A DNA stretch of 64,000 nt from positions 1,144,039 through 1,208,038 of the forward strand of contig NZ_JACVQD010000001.1 of NCBI RefSeq assembly GCF_018881545.1, in the 5' to 3' direction. The notes below the pieces were generated by a model, which saw nothing but the letters and a program-made list of their open reading frames with translations, did no database searches and was not told the DNA's origin. This document shows positions 1 through 8,174 of the stretch, one piece after another (positions within the stretch are counted from its first letter, which is position 1; each line of letters starts with the position of its first letter). The stretch is from Polynucleobacter alcilacus. GTDB lineage: Bacteria; Pseudomonadota; Gammaproteobacteria; Burkholderiales; Burkholderiaceae. Both the position numbers and the translations under genes were made by a program.

Positions 1-228
1 AATATCTAGCCAGGCAGTGTTCCATTCTTGGGCTGGATACACTAAGATGCCGAAGTTCGTTTTGCCGCCTTCAGGCTTAATGACGTAATAGGCTAAGTAA
101 GAAGCAATGACTGGTGCAGCACAGGCAAGCATAAGCAATAGCATTTGAATGCGGCCACGCCGGGTCCGCGCAATGATTGCAGAAGTATCTGTCTGCGAAG
201 CAGGTATTAATAATTCTTTATCACTCAC
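1..228 (-). CDS. Conserved membrane protein of the cytochrome oxidase cluster (3' end outside window)
   Basis: Only the first 76 codons are present. It starts at a GTG whose GTGA overlaps the SURF1 stop, so the two are translationally coupled. The visible protein has a short polar N-terminus, one transmembrane segment at about residues 32-51 (LLLMLACAAPVIASYLAYYV) and then an apparently periplasmic start containing YPAQEW. Proteins of this form commonly sit between SURF1 and heme A synthase in Burkholderiales cox clusters. An oxidase-biogenesis role is inferred from position only. I do not recognise a named family. Confidence 0.7.
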   Translation of the reverse strand, partial: MSDKELLIPASQTDTSAIIARTRRGRIQMLLLMLACAAPVIASYLAYYVIKPEGGKTNFGILVYPAQEWNTAWLDI

Positions 229-1013
229 CCTTGATCCCCATTCACAACACCCCTACGCCAATATTGTCGTAAGCCGCTAATTAACCAAAATAAAAATCCA
301 GAGAAAGCTAAAGCAAACCACTGGAATGCATAAGCATAATGGCGATCGACCCCATTTGTCAGGGGCGCCCACTCACGTAATAAACCATCGTCAATACCCG
401 CTTCAACTTCCCGCAAGATAAAGGGGCTTTGCGACCAGCTATGGATCTTTGCTTCTATCCCTAAATTAAAGTTTTGTTCAATGCGGGGTTTGCCAGTGTC
501 AACTGCAGGCGTGCTATCACCCAATTCATACACCTTACCAGGATGGGGAAATACAATGCCCTCAATATTGACCACACTAGCTGGTGTTTTAACCGGCGGC
601 AAAGCTTCTCGATTTTCAGTATTGCGAGGGGCCCAACCTCGATTGACCCATAACATCTCATCGCGTCCCTCGAGCCTAAAGGGCATCATGAGATAAAAGC
701 CTGACTGCGAAACAGCACTTGCCGCCGGAGGGATCGGTCTTGGCCGGTTATCCAACCAAACGGCTGCCTCTGGGATGAACTGTCCGCGAGCATTCATACG
801 ACGTTCTCTCGCATCTTCTAAGCTTACAGGGCCAGCATTGGCATTCAAAATGGGCATTTGTTGGCGGGCCAATAAATTAGCAGCCAAAGCAATTTTGGTT
901 TCAGCCCTATTGAGTTGCCAGACTCCAGCAACACAGCCAATGGCAATGACCAGCAAGGCTGATACAGTAGCAACTATGCGCTTAGTAATGAGGGCAGAAA
1001 AGAGATTATTCAA
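225..1013 (-). CDS. SURF1 family cytochrome oxidase biogenesis protein
   Basis: 262 aa, the usual SURF1 length. There are two membrane anchors, at about residues 12-32 and 228-248, flanking a periplasmic domain; motifs include NRGWAPR and the C-terminal YAYAFQWFALA that typifies the family. SURF1 proteins help insert or hold heme A during assembly of cytochrome c oxidase subunit I. The frame opens with a TTG at 1013 and no in-frame ATG lies upstream; the start is only 14 nt from the divergent DUF2909 start. The family call is confident, the exact start less so. Confidence 0.9.
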   Translation of the reverse strand: MNNLFSALITKRIVATVSALLVIAIGCVAGVWQLNRAETKIALAANLLARQQMPILNANAGPVSLEDARERRMNARGQFIPEAAVWLDNRPRPIPPAASAVSQSGFYLMMPFRLEGRDEMLWVNRGWAPRNTENREALPPVKTPASVVNIEGIVFPHPGKVYELGDSTPAVDTGKPRIEQNFNLGIEAKIHSWSQSPFILREVEAGIDDGLLREWAPLTNGVDRHYAYAFQWFALAFSGFLFWLISGLRQYWRRGVVNGDQG

Positions 1014-1027
1014 GTTAAGGATTTGAG

Positions 1028-1240
1028 ATGAAGTGGATTATTCCGATTGTCCTACTAATGATTGTTGGAAGCCTAGGCTCAGCACTGTATTACATGATGA
1101 AAGATCGGGGCAATAGCTCCAGAATGGTCCGCTCGCTGATGCTGCGCATTGGCCTATCACTTGCGCTATTCCTGGGGATCCTGCTTGCTTACTACTTTGG
1201 CCTCATTGAGGCAACTGGTATCAAAGTAGGCAGAAACTAA
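1028..1240 (+). CDS. Twin transmembrane protein, DUF2909 family
   Basis: 70 aa made of two hydrophobic helices, at about residues 3-20 and 42-60, joined by a short basic loop (KDRGNSSRMVRS). Size and topology match the DUF2909 twin-transmembrane family found beside SURF1 in betaproteobacterial cox loci. It is transcribed divergently from SURF1 and ends at a strong hairpin terminator before coxC. Function is unknown; an oxidase-assembly role is inferred from neighbourhood. Confidence 0.8.
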   Translation: MKWIIPIVLLMIVGSLGSALYYMMKDRGNSSRMVRSLMLRIGLSLALFLGILLAYYFGLIEATGIKVGRN

Positions 1241-1270
1241 AGCTAGGTAAAAAAACCCTAACTCAAAACG

Positions 1271-1296
1271 AATCGGGGCTTACGCCCCGATTTTTT
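1271..1296 (+). terminator. Rho-independent terminator between DUF2909 gene and coxC
   Basis: A perfect 9-bp stem (AATCGGGGC / GCCCCGATT) closes a 4-nt loop and runs into six T residues. It lies 30 nt after the plus-strand DUF2909 stop and 8 nt past the coxC stop on the other strand. The minus-strand side has only an interrupted T tract (CGTTTTGAG), so it should be strongest for the plus strand, with possible bidirectional action. Confidence 0.85.
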
Positions 1297-1303
1297 CCTC
1301 TGC

Positions 1304-2158
1304 TTACATCCAGTAGACAGCGATGTATAGGCCTAACCAGACAACGTCGACAAAATGCCAGTACCAAGCAGCGCCTTCAAAAGCGAAGTGGTGTTTAGCA
1401 GTAAAGTCGCCACGAATCATCCGGCGCAGAACAATCGCTAACATAGTGCCCCCAAGGAATACGTGGAAACCATGGAAACCAGTCAACATGAAAAAAGTTG
1501 AGCCGTAGATACCAGAGGTTAATTTCAAGTTCAACTCATGGTAAGCATGGTAATACTCGTAAGCCTGGAACCCTAAGAAGATAAAGCCTAAACCAACCGT
1601 TGCAGCCAAGAAAATGATAGCTTTCTTCATGTGGTTTTCGACTAGAGCATGATGCGAGATGGTGATCGTTACACCTGAACTCAACAATAAGAAAGTGTTC
1701 AAGGTAGGAATCGGCCAAGGACCCATGGTAGTGAATTTTTCAACCAAGCCGGCAGGACCATCATTCGGCCAAACAGCCTGGAAATTAGGCCAGATCAACT
1801 TACTCTCAACATCACCCATCCAAGGCATCGCAATATTACGCGCATAAAACAAGGCTGAAAAGAATGCAGCAAAGAACATGATTTCAGAAAAGATAAACCA
1901 AGCCATTGACCAACGGTAAGAGACATCAACGTTAACGCCATACTTACCGGCATTGGATTCAGAAATCGTGTCTCCAAACCAGTGATAGAGAACGAATAAT
2001 ATCCAGGCTACGCCTACTAGGCTCAGAGGACCGCCCCAAGAGGCGTGGTTAACCCAGCCGGACATACCGAAGCCAAATGCAATTAAGCCAATCGCTGCCA
2101 TGGCTGGGTGCCTAGATAGCGCAGGGACAAAATAGTATGGGGTTGAATTGGATGACAT
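1304..2158 (-). CDS. coxC: Cytochrome c oxidase subunit III
   Basis: 284 aa from the ATG at 2158. An in-frame TTG 18 nt upstream (product starting MNRENK) is rejected because that stretch contains the Shine-Dalgarno-like GAGAG. The protein is highly hydrophobic with about seven membrane helices and carries subunit III motifs: RWSMAWFIFSEIMFF, the E-rich helix, TGFHGFHV and WYWHFVDVVWLGLY at the C-terminus. It is the non-catalytic core subunit that stabilises subunit I of the proton-pumping heme-copper oxidase. Its ribosome-binding stretch AGAGAATAAGATG is identical to that of coxB, suggesting matched translation. Confidence 0.97.
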   Translation of the reverse strand: MSSNSTPYYFVPALSRHPAMAAIGLIAFGFGMSGWVNHASWGGPLSLVGVAWILFVLYHWFGDTISESNAGKYGVNVDVSYRWSMAWFIFSEIMFFAAFFSALFYARNIAMPWMGDVESKLIWPNFQAVWPNDGPAGLVEKFTTMGPWPIPTLNTFLLLSSGVTITISHHALVENHMKKAIIFLAATVGLGFIFLGFQAYEYYHAYHELNLKLTSGIYGSTFFMLTGFHGFHVFLGGTMLAIVLRRMIRGDFTAKHHFAFEGAAWYWHFVDVVWLGLYIAVYWM

Positions 2159-2187
2159 CTTATTCTCTCTATTCAATCAATAAATAA

Positions 2188-2382
2188 TCAATGGGACACA
2201 ACTGCTTTCACTATCAACAGCAGAACGGCCATAAAAATCAAGGCCCCAAGAACACCTGCAATGATAATGTGCACAAAACTGAGTGAAGCTACATCTTCCT
2301 GTAAACCTGCTTTTTTACGCACACCTAAGAAGCCCCACATCACGGCTTTCATAGACTGCATAAAACTACTTTTCTTTTTCAT
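2188..2382 (-). CDS. DUF2970 family small membrane protein
   Basis: 64 aa: a basic N-terminal half (KKKSSFMQSMKAVMWGFLGVRKKAG) followed by one membrane helix at about residues 38-60. The MKAVMWGFLGVRK pattern is characteristic of DUF2970, which sits between ctaG and coxC in beta- and gammaproteobacterial oxidase operons. Its start overlaps the ctaG stop by 4 nt, so it is translationally coupled. Function is unknown; assembly accessory by context. Confidence 0.85.
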   Translation of the reverse strand: MKKKSSFMQSMKAVMWGFLGVRKKAGLQEDVASLSFVHIIIAGVLGALIFMAVLLLIVKAVVSH

Positions 2383-2966
2383 GAAGCTAGCTTCGATTTA
2401 GGGGCAGGCGGTGTACCGCCCAATCCCAACTCGAAGAAGGTATATGACAAAGTAATTGTCTTCACATCATCAGGCAAGCCTGCATCAATTACAAACACTA
2501 CCGGCATCTTCTTCATTTCATTTGCTGCTAGCGTTTGTTCCTGAAAACAAAAGCACTCTAACTTAGTAAAAAACTCCGTTGCGCTTTTTGGCGCATAACT
2601 CGGTATTGCTTGAGCCCGCACTACACGACCGAGATTGTTCGTTACTTCATACACAATTTCGGTCATCTCTCCAGGGTGAACTTCTAAGAAGTTCTTTACT
2701 GGTTTAAAAGTAAATGGCCCACGACTATTCGAATCAAACTCAATAGTGACTGTGCGCGCATAGTTCACTTGAGTATTACCGACCTTATTAGGACTAAAGG
2801 CTCTGACACCATAATCATTCTTACTAGTCACTACATTAATTCCAGTGACCTCACACAAGGCCTTATACATTGGAACTAGAGCGTAACCAAAACCAAACAT
2901 CATCACAGCCGCAATTAAGAGCTTTAATAAAATCTGACGATTTAGCGTTTGAGTAGTAACCATCAC
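2379..2966 (-). CDS. ctaG: Cytochrome c oxidase assembly protein CtaG (Cox11 family)
   Basis: 195 aa, with one N-terminal membrane anchor (about residues 12-32) and a periplasmic immunoglobulin-like copper-binding domain. The copper motif CFCF is present in KLECFCFQEQ, together with the conserved YALVPMYKALCEVTG just after the anchor. Cox11 proteins deliver copper to the CuB site of subunit I. The gene lies between the small assembly protein and the DUF2970 gene in the oxidase operon. A start one codon later (MVTTQ) is equally possible. Confidence 0.96.
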   Translation of the reverse strand: MMVTTQTLNRQILLKLLIAAVMMFGFGYALVPMYKALCEVTGINVVTSKNDYGVRAFSPNKVGNTQVNYARTVTIEFDSNSRGPFTFKPVKNFLEVHPGEMTEIVYEVTNNLGRVVRAQAIPSYAPKSATEFFTKLECFCFQEQTLAANEMKKMPVVFVIDAGLPDDVKTITLSYTFFELGLGGTPPAPKSKLAS

Positions 2967-2977
2967 AATTAGAGGGA

Positions 2978-3109
2978 TTAACCTAACATACCTCGTTTAA
3001 TCAGAATGCCAATAAAAAAGACTACTACTACACTCAAAAGAATAAAACCCATCCTGCGATTATTCGCAGCAAGGGCCTGTTTCTCTGAAGAATTAAATTC
3101 CGGCTTCAC
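2978..3109 (-). CDS. Cytochrome oxidase small assembly protein
   Basis: A 43-aa ORF starting with GTG at 3109 and overlapping the coxA 3' end by 17 nt; product begins MKPEFNSSEKQALAANNRR, then a single membrane helix (GFILLSVVVVFFIGILIKRG). The polar N-terminus with RAANRR-like residues before one helix matches the short protein annotated between coxA and ctaG in many Burkholderiales. A longer reading from 3193 runs wholly inside coxA and is unlikely. Role in oxidase assembly is by context and name only. The start is inferred, as no ATG precedes the helix except an internal one. Confidence 0.7.
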   Translation of the reverse strand: MKPEFNSSEKQALAANNRRMGFILLSVVVVFFIGILIKRGMLG

Positions 3110-4718
3110 GCATTTGCTCTGGACTTGGCGGGGTTTCAAAAGTGTGGTGTGGCGCTGGTGAAGGGATTGTCCACTCCAAACCTTTTGCCCCATCCCAGGG
3201 CTTCATCGATGCTTTGACGCCTTGACCACGATAGGCAGGCAGCACAACAAAGAACAAGAAATACACTTGTGATAAACCAAAGCCCAAAGCACCAATTGAA
3301 GCAATCGCATTAAAGTCAGCGAATTGGGTTGGATAGTCTGCATAGCGACGTGGCATACCTGCTAGGCCCAAGAAGTGCATTGGGAAGAAGGTCAAGTTAA
3401 AGAAAATCATGGAAGTCCAAAAATGGATCTTGCCGCGAGTTTCATTAGCCATATAGCCAGTCCACTTTGGACACCAGTAGTAAAAGCCAGCGAACATCGC
3501 AAATAATGAGCCCGCTACCAATACATAGTGGAAGTGAGCAACCACATAATAAGTATCTTGAACGCCGATATCAATTGGCGCCAATGCCAAGATCAAACCC
3601 GTAAAGCCACCCATTGTAAATACGAAGATGAAACCAATAGCCCACAACATTGGAGTTTCAAAGGTCATCGACCCTTTCCACATAGTGGCAACCCAGTTAA
3701 AAATCTTCACGCCAGTTGGTACCGCAATCAACATCGTTGCGTACATGAAAAATAACTGCCCAGTGACAGGCATACCAGTAGCAAACATATGGTGAGCCCA
3801 TACGATAAATGACAAGATCGCAATTGATGCGGTTGCATAAACCATGGAGCTATAACCAAACAATGTTTTTCTGGAAAAGGTTGGGATGATCTCACTGACG
3901 ATTCCAAATGCTGGAAGAATCATGATGTAAACCTCAGGGTGGCCAAAGAACCAGAAAATATGCTGGAACATCACTGGGTCACCGCCACCAACAGCAGAGA
4001 AGAATGAGGTACCGAAGTGACGGTCGGTTAACACCATCGTAATTGCGCCGGCCAATACAGGCATCACGGCAATCAATAAATAAGCAGTAATTAACCAAGT
4101 CCAGCAGAACATGGGCATCTTCATCAGAGTTAAACCAGGCGCGCGCATATTCAAAATGGTCACGATGATATTGATCGAACCCATGATCGAGGAAGCACCC
4201 AATAAATGGAGGGCAAAAATAGCCATATCCATTCCGGGGCCCATCTGCGAACTCAGCGGAGCATAGATTGTCCAACCGCCTGCAGGTGCTCCGCCAGGAA
4301 CTAGGAATGAGCTCAATAACAAAGTAGCAGCCACCGGCAGAATCCAGAAGCTGAAGTTATTCATACGTGCAAAAGCCATATCTGATGCGCCGATTTGCAA
4401 AGGCACCATCCAGTTAGCAAAACCAACGAAGGCTGGCATGATTGCACCGAACACCATCACCAAACCGTGCATGGTAGTTAATTGATTGAAGAATTCTGGG
4501 CGCAAGAATTGCAAACCCGGTTGGAATAATTCCAAGCGAATTCCCAAAGCCATCACGCCGCCAGCCAATAAGCTAATAAACGAGAAGATCAAATACATCG
4601 TGCCGATGTCTTTGTGATTGGTGGCAAACAACCAACGACGCCAACCGTGTGGCGTGTGATCATCATGCGCATGATCGTGTGCGTGATCGTGATCGTGGGT
4701 AGTAGAGACTGTGCTCAT
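3093..4718 (-). CDS. coxA: Cytochrome c oxidase subunit I (aa3/caa3 type)
   Basis: 541 aa, twelve-helix heme-copper oxidase core. Catalytic residues are visible: the CuB histidine and cross-linked tyrosine in HPEVYIMILPAFG, the HH pair in WAHHMFATG, and the heme a3/heme a histidines in YVVAHFHYVLVAGS. It reduces oxygen to water and pumps protons in the inner membrane. The first 24 residues are unusually rich in His and Asp (DHDHAHDHAHDDHTPH), a cytoplasmic tail common in betaproteobacterial CoxA and possibly metal-binding. A good Shine-Dalgarno (CCGGAG) precedes the ATG. Second gene of the cox operon. Confidence 0.98.
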   Translation of the reverse strand: MSTVSTTHDHDHAHDHAHDDHTPHGWRRWLFATNHKDIGTMYLIFSFISLLAGGVMALGIRLELFQPGLQFLRPEFFNQLTTMHGLVMVFGAIMPAFVGFANWMVPLQIGASDMAFARMNNFSFWILPVAATLLLSSFLVPGGAPAGGWTIYAPLSSQMGPGMDMAIFALHLLGASSIMGSINIIVTILNMRAPGLTLMKMPMFCWTWLITAYLLIAVMPVLAGAITMVLTDRHFGTSFFSAVGGGDPVMFQHIFWFFGHPEVYIMILPAFGIVSEIIPTFSRKTLFGYSSMVYATASIAILSFIVWAHHMFATGMPVTGQLFFMYATMLIAVPTGVKIFNWVATMWKGSMTFETPMLWAIGFIFVFTMGGFTGLILALAPIDIGVQDTYYVVAHFHYVLVAGSLFAMFAGFYYWCPKWTGYMANETRGKIHFWTSMIFFNLTFFPMHFLGLAGMPRRYADYPTQFADFNAIASIGALGFGLSQVYFLFFVVLPAYRGQGVKASMKPWDGAKGLEWTIPSPAPHHTFETPPSPEQMREAGI

Positions 4719-4760
4719 GGAATACTCCGGTTTCGTTTTATCTATATTAGTTAATCTGAA

Positions 4761-5918
4761 TTACTTGCCGCCGCGCGCAGTAATAATTTCTTGGGTCTGA
4801 ATTACCTCACCTGATTTATTACCCCAGGAGTTACGGGTATAAGTAATAACAGCAGCGATATCACCATCAGAAATTACGCCAGCCCATTTCGGCATTGCAT
4901 TTTTACCGTTAAGCAAAATATTGTATTGACCGTCTTTAGGGCCATTGACCACTTTGCTACCGTCAAGAGCTGGAAATGCACCCGCACCCTTACCATTTGC
5001 CTGGTGACAAGCCGCACAATTTGCAGCATACACTTTTGCGCCACGCTCTTTTTGCTCATCCAAGGTATACACCTTTGAAGGATCATCGCCAGCGGCGCCC
5101 ATTTCTTTTTTCTTCTGTGCAACCCAAGCCGTGTAGTCTTCTTGTGAAACAACGTTCACAACAATCGGCATAAATGCATGCTCTGCACCACACAACTCTG
5201 AGCATTGACCACGGAAAGTACCAATCTTGTCGGCCCTAAACCAAGTGTCACGCACAAATCCTGGAATCGCATCTTGCTTAACGCCGAATGCTGGAATTGT
5301 CCAAGCATGTATCACGTCGTTAGCAGTAGTAATCAAGCGAATTTTTTTGCCAACTGGCACAACCATTTCATTGTCCACTTCCATCAAATAGGTATTTGAT
5401 TTTGGTGCCAAATTATTGATGGCTTCACGTGAAGTAGAGAGAGTCGACAAAAAGCTAATTCCTTCGCCCTCCCCCTTAATGTAGTCATAACCCCATTTCC
5501 ACTGGTAACCAGTGGTCTTAATGGTGATATCTGAATTGGTTGTATCTTTCATTGCCACAACAGTCTTGGTTGCAGGCAACGCCATACCGATGACGATTAA
5601 AAGCGGAATCACTGTCCAAATAATCTCAACAGTGGTGCTCTCATGAAACGAAGCAGATTTGTGACCCAATGATTTGCGATGTTTCAAGATGGAGTAGAAC
5701 ATCACCCCAAAAACCCCAATAAAGATCAATGCACAAATGACCAACATCATCCAATGTAGCCAGTGGATTTCTTGCATGATTTTGGTTGCTGGGGCTGTAA
5801 AGTTCAGCTGATTTACAGCTGGGCCACCAGGCATATTTTCACTTGCGTGCGCTAAAGCAGTACCAAAGGCTGCTACTAAATAGAGCGAAGCCCTAGTGAC
5901 TTTTCCAAATAAATTCAT
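4761..5918 (-). CDS. coxB: Cytochrome c oxidase subunit II with fused cytochrome c domain
   Basis: 385 aa in order: N-terminal export or membrane segment (about 8-25), two subunit II helices (about 52-75 and 92-115), the periplasmic cupredoxin domain with the CuA motif GQCSELCGAEHAFM, then a C-terminal cytochrome c domain with CAACH heme attachment near residue 300 and an axial Met in NAMPKW. The fusion makes this a caa3-like subunit that takes electrons directly onto its own heme. First gene of the oxidase operon, preceded by a promoter-like -10 TATAAT about 90 nt upstream. Confidence 0.97.
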   Translation of the reverse strand: MNLFGKVTRASLYLVAAFGTALAHASENMPGGPAVNQLNFTAPATKIMQEIHWLHWMMLVICALIFIGVFGVMFYSILKHRKSLGHKSASFHESTTVEIIWTVIPLLIVIGMALPATKTVVAMKDTTNSDITIKTTGYQWKWGYDYIKGEGEGISFLSTLSTSREAINNLAPKSNTYLMEVDNEMVVPVGKKIRLITTANDVIHAWTIPAFGVKQDAIPGFVRDTWFRADKIGTFRGQCSELCGAEHAFMPIVVNVVSQEDYTAWVAQKKKEMGAAGDDPSKVYTLDEQKERGAKVYAANCAACHQANGKGAGAFPALDGSKVVNGPKDGQYNILLNGKNAMPKWAGVISDGDIAAVITYTRNSWGNKSGEVIQTQEIITARGGK

Positions 5919-5940
5919 CTTATTCTCTGTTTATTGTCGC

Positions 5941-5973
5941 GGGCAAAGTGCCAAAAAGCGCCACTAAATGCCC
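5941..5973 (-). other. Imperfect dyad in the coxB leader
   Basis: On the minus strand GGGCA, AGTG and then CACT, TGCCC form a nested imperfect inverted repeat ending about 23 nt before the coxB ATG. In RNA it could form a weak two-part hairpin upstream of the ribosome-binding site. It is not followed by a T tract, so it is not a terminator. A regulatory role is speculative. Confidence 0.3.
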
Positions 5974-6007
5974 AAAATGCGGTATCAAGCCAATTCATCC
6001 AGCGCTA

Positions 6008-6036
6008 ATTATAGGGTTAATTGAGCTTAAGAACAA
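6008..6036 (-). promoter_or_regulatory. Putative sigma-70 promoter of the cox operon
   Basis: Reading the minus strand, a perfect TATAAT -10 (6008-6013) is preceded by a 17-nt spacer and a weak -35 TTGTTC (6031-6036). It faces coxB, giving a leader of roughly 80-85 nt. No other -10 of comparable quality is seen in the 190-nt gap between coxB and the methyltransferase gene. Confidence 0.5.
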
Positions 6037-6110
6037 ACAGCGATGACCCAGCGTAGTCCAATCTTGATCTAGGTTTAAATGATAGTAAGTACTTACACTT
6101 AAGCAGAATC

Positions 6111-6896
6111 TCACCTAGTCTTGCGTCCAATTTGATTTATGTCAATGTAGGCGACATTGTCCTGTACCTTAGCTAGGTGTTTTCCGATAGCCCAAGCATG
6201 CCCATAAACCACCTCTAAGGTCATTTTTTGTGGCAAAACGCCACTTTTCGGCATTTCAACAAGGGGGTCTTGAAGCAATTTCAAAGCCCCTGCATCAATC
6301 AGTAAAAGCTGGTCAGAATCGTATTCGAGATGCAGACATTCCATATCCATTACTGGATCTGAAAATCGTTCTCCCAACAAGGCGTCGCCCATATCGTGCA
6401 TGTCCCAAGGACTCAACAAGTTTTTAAACTGGAGCACTCCTGGTTCAAGGACGCGTAACTCTTTAGCGGTGTCGGGCCCCAAATAACTAAAAGTGAGCAA
6501 ACCACCCTCCCGCAGAACACGCCAACACTCTTTGAGGAAATGCTGCGGATCGGGTAAGTCCTGCATCATTAAGTCGCTAAAAACCAAACCTACAGAATTA
6601 TCAGGAAGATCAAATCGGCCTTTTGATTGATAAGTTGCAAAGGCACTTGAATTACTACTAAACAAAGATCGCCAATTACTTATCGCCTTAGAGCGCCACA
6701 TTGCAAAAGCAGAAATACCTTCCTCAGAAACGCTAAAAATAGTTGCCCTGGGATAGCGCTTTGCAAAGCTTAGTAAATGCTTTCCAGGAAAATCTGGAAC
6801 AAGCAGAATATCCTTAACATCTAATTTAACAATATCGAGTTTTTGCAACATACGGTCTGCAATTTCATCTTGTAACCATCTGATCTGCTGGGTCAT
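6111..6896 (-). CDS. BioC-like SAM methyltransferase-fold protein with degenerate motif I
   Basis: 261 aa. The second half fits class I methyltransferases of the BioC (malonyl-ACP O-methyltransferase) type: DNSVGLVFSDLMMQDLPDP, then WRVLREGGLLTFSYLGPDTAKELR, a BioC-like signature. The glycine-rich SAM loop expected near residues 30-42 (normally D-x-G-x-G-x-G) reads LLVPDFPGKHL, so the usual cofactor contacts are missing. It may be a diverged BioC that still works, or a non-catalytic homologue. The start abuts the divergent comF. No other biotin-synthesis gene is adjacent; birA lies 20 kb away. Confidence 0.7.
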   Translation of the reverse strand: MTQQIRWLQDEIADRMLQKLDIVKLDVKDILLVPDFPGKHLLSFAKRYPRATIFSVSEEGISAFAMWRSKAISNWRSLFSSNSSAFATYQSKGRFDLPDNSVGLVFSDLMMQDLPDPQHFLKECWRVLREGGLLTFSYLGPDTAKELRVLEPGVLQFKNLLSPWDMHDMGDALLGERFSDPVMDMECLHLEYDSDQLLLIDAGALKLLQDPLVEMPKSGVLPQKMTLEVVYGHAWAIGKHLAKVQDNVAYIDINQIGRKTR

Positions 6897-6919
6897 TGGC
6901 TCAGTATACTCAGCGTCCC

Positions 6920-7663
6920 ATGCGATTTCTAGAGAAGATTTTTCAATGCATTAGTGAGTATGCGTTGCCAACAGCTTGCATCATTTGCGAACATCATCAA
7001 AAAGCTGCTGTATGCAATAACTGCTTGCAATCCCTGTATGAGAACGCGCTATTTAATTATGAATGTTGCCGTCAATGCGGCATCTCACTTGACGCATCAG
7101 AAATAGAAGAGCAGCACTGCAAGCAGTGCATAGCAAATTCTCCCTATTTTGATGCAAGCTATTGTCTTGATCGCTACGAAGGTTCCTTACAAGATGCTTT
7201 ACATCAGCTGAAATATCAAAAACGTCTTGCCTATGCCGATGGACTCGCAAAAGTGTGGAATGCGATTTTTGTGCAGCAATTGCCAGATGAGAAAGCAACT
7301 TATCTCCTTCCTGTTCCACTGAGCCCTGAAAAGTTAGCCTTACGCGGGTTTAATCAAAGCTGGGAAATCGCTAGAAGGATTGACTCTGGTTCGCAGATTA
7401 AAAAAATGCCTTACACATTAAAGCGCCAACACTTTTCAGGGCAACAAGCTGGAAGCAAGCGCACTGACAGAAGCTTATCAATACAAGAGATGTTTTACGT
7501 GGAAGAACGGCATCTTGAACTTCTTCAGGGTCATTCCATCATCGTTTTTGATGATGTCATGACTAGTGGAGCGACCCTGAATGAAATTGCTCGCGTTCTG
7601 AAGGACAATGGAGTCAAGAGAGTGACAAATTGGGTGCTACTCAGAACCTCAAAGCCTTTATAA
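6920..7663 (+). CDS. ComF family phosphoribosyltransferase-like protein
   Basis: 247 aa from the ATG at 6920; a TTG at 6896 would add eight residues and overlap the divergent methyltransferase start. The N-terminal zinc-ribbon has cysteine pairs (CIICEHHQKAAVCNNC and CCRQCG...CKQC), and the C-terminal phosphoribosyltransferase domain has the PRPP loop VFDDVMTSGATL. ComF proteins are needed for DNA uptake in competent bacteria, where they act in the cytoplasm on incoming single-stranded DNA; in many Proteobacteria the role is untested. Followed 23 nt later by trmL, probably in one transcript. Confidence 0.9.
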   Translation: MRFLEKIFQCISEYALPTACIICEHHQKAAVCNNCLQSLYENALFNYECCRQCGISLDASEIEEQHCKQCIANSPYFDASYCLDRYEGSLQDALHQLKYQKRLAYADGLAKVWNAIFVQQLPDEKATYLLPVPLSPEKLALRGFNQSWEIARRIDSGSQIKKMPYTLKRQHFSGQQAGSKRTDRSLSIQEMFYVEERHLELLQGHSIIVFDDVMTSGATLNEIARVLKDNGVKRVTNWVLLRTSKPL

Positions 7664-7686
7664 AGAAATTAAATCAAGAACAGAGT

Positions 7687-8157
7687 ATGTTTAATATTGT
7701 CTTATTCGAACCAGAAATTCCGCCCAATACTGGAAATATCATCCGCTTATGCGCAAACACAGGGGCGAAATTACATTTAATTGAGCCTTTGGGATTTCCA
7801 ATGGAAGACGCCAAACTAAAAAGGGCTGGTCTTGACTATCACGAATTCGCTAGCGTAAAAGTACACACTAGTTGGGCACAGTTTTTAAAAGATGAGCAAC
7901 CCGATCCAAAGCATCTTTTTGCTTTAACAACTAAAGGAAGTGGAAAATTTCATGAGAGCAAATATGCTCCAAATGATTACTTTGTTTTTGGCTCAGAAAC
8001 CAAAGGCATTACTGATGAGGTACGTAATTCAATTCCACCAAAAAATCAAATGCGTTTAGTAATGCAAGATAGTAGTCGTAGTCTGAATCTATCCAATACA
8101 GTAGCGATTGTGGTGTATGAAGCCTGGCGCCAAAATGGGCTTATTGGCGGTAATTAA
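7687..8157 (+). CDS. trmL: tRNA (cytidine/uridine-34 2'-O)-methyltransferase TrmL
   Basis: 156 aa from the ATG at 7687, the standard TrmL length. The SPOUT knot motifs are complete: FEPEIPPNTGNIIRLCANTGAKLHLIEPLGF at the N-terminus, VFGSETKGI in the middle and MRLVMQDSSRSLNLSNTVAIVVYEAWRQ at the C-terminus. It methylates the wobble ribose of tRNA-Leu isoacceptors. A longer frame from 7630 overlaps comF and carries no conserved residues, so it is rejected. It converges on gpsA with a 17-nt gap and no visible terminator. Confidence 0.95.
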   Translation: MFNIVLFEPEIPPNTGNIIRLCANTGAKLHLIEPLGFPMEDAKLKRAGLDYHEFASVKVHTSWAQFLKDEQPDPKHLFALTTKGSGKFHESKYAPNDYFVFGSETKGITDEVRNSIPPKNQMRLVMQDSSRSLNLSNTVAIVVYEAWRQNGLIGGN

Positions 8158-8174
8158 AAATAAGCGAAAGAAAA

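Noticed and set aside
6085..6096. Perfect 12-bp palindrome GTAAGTACTTAC downstream of the BioC-like gene.
   Set aside because: AT-rich stem with no loop and no T tract, so not a terminator; too short to claim as an operator without conservation data.
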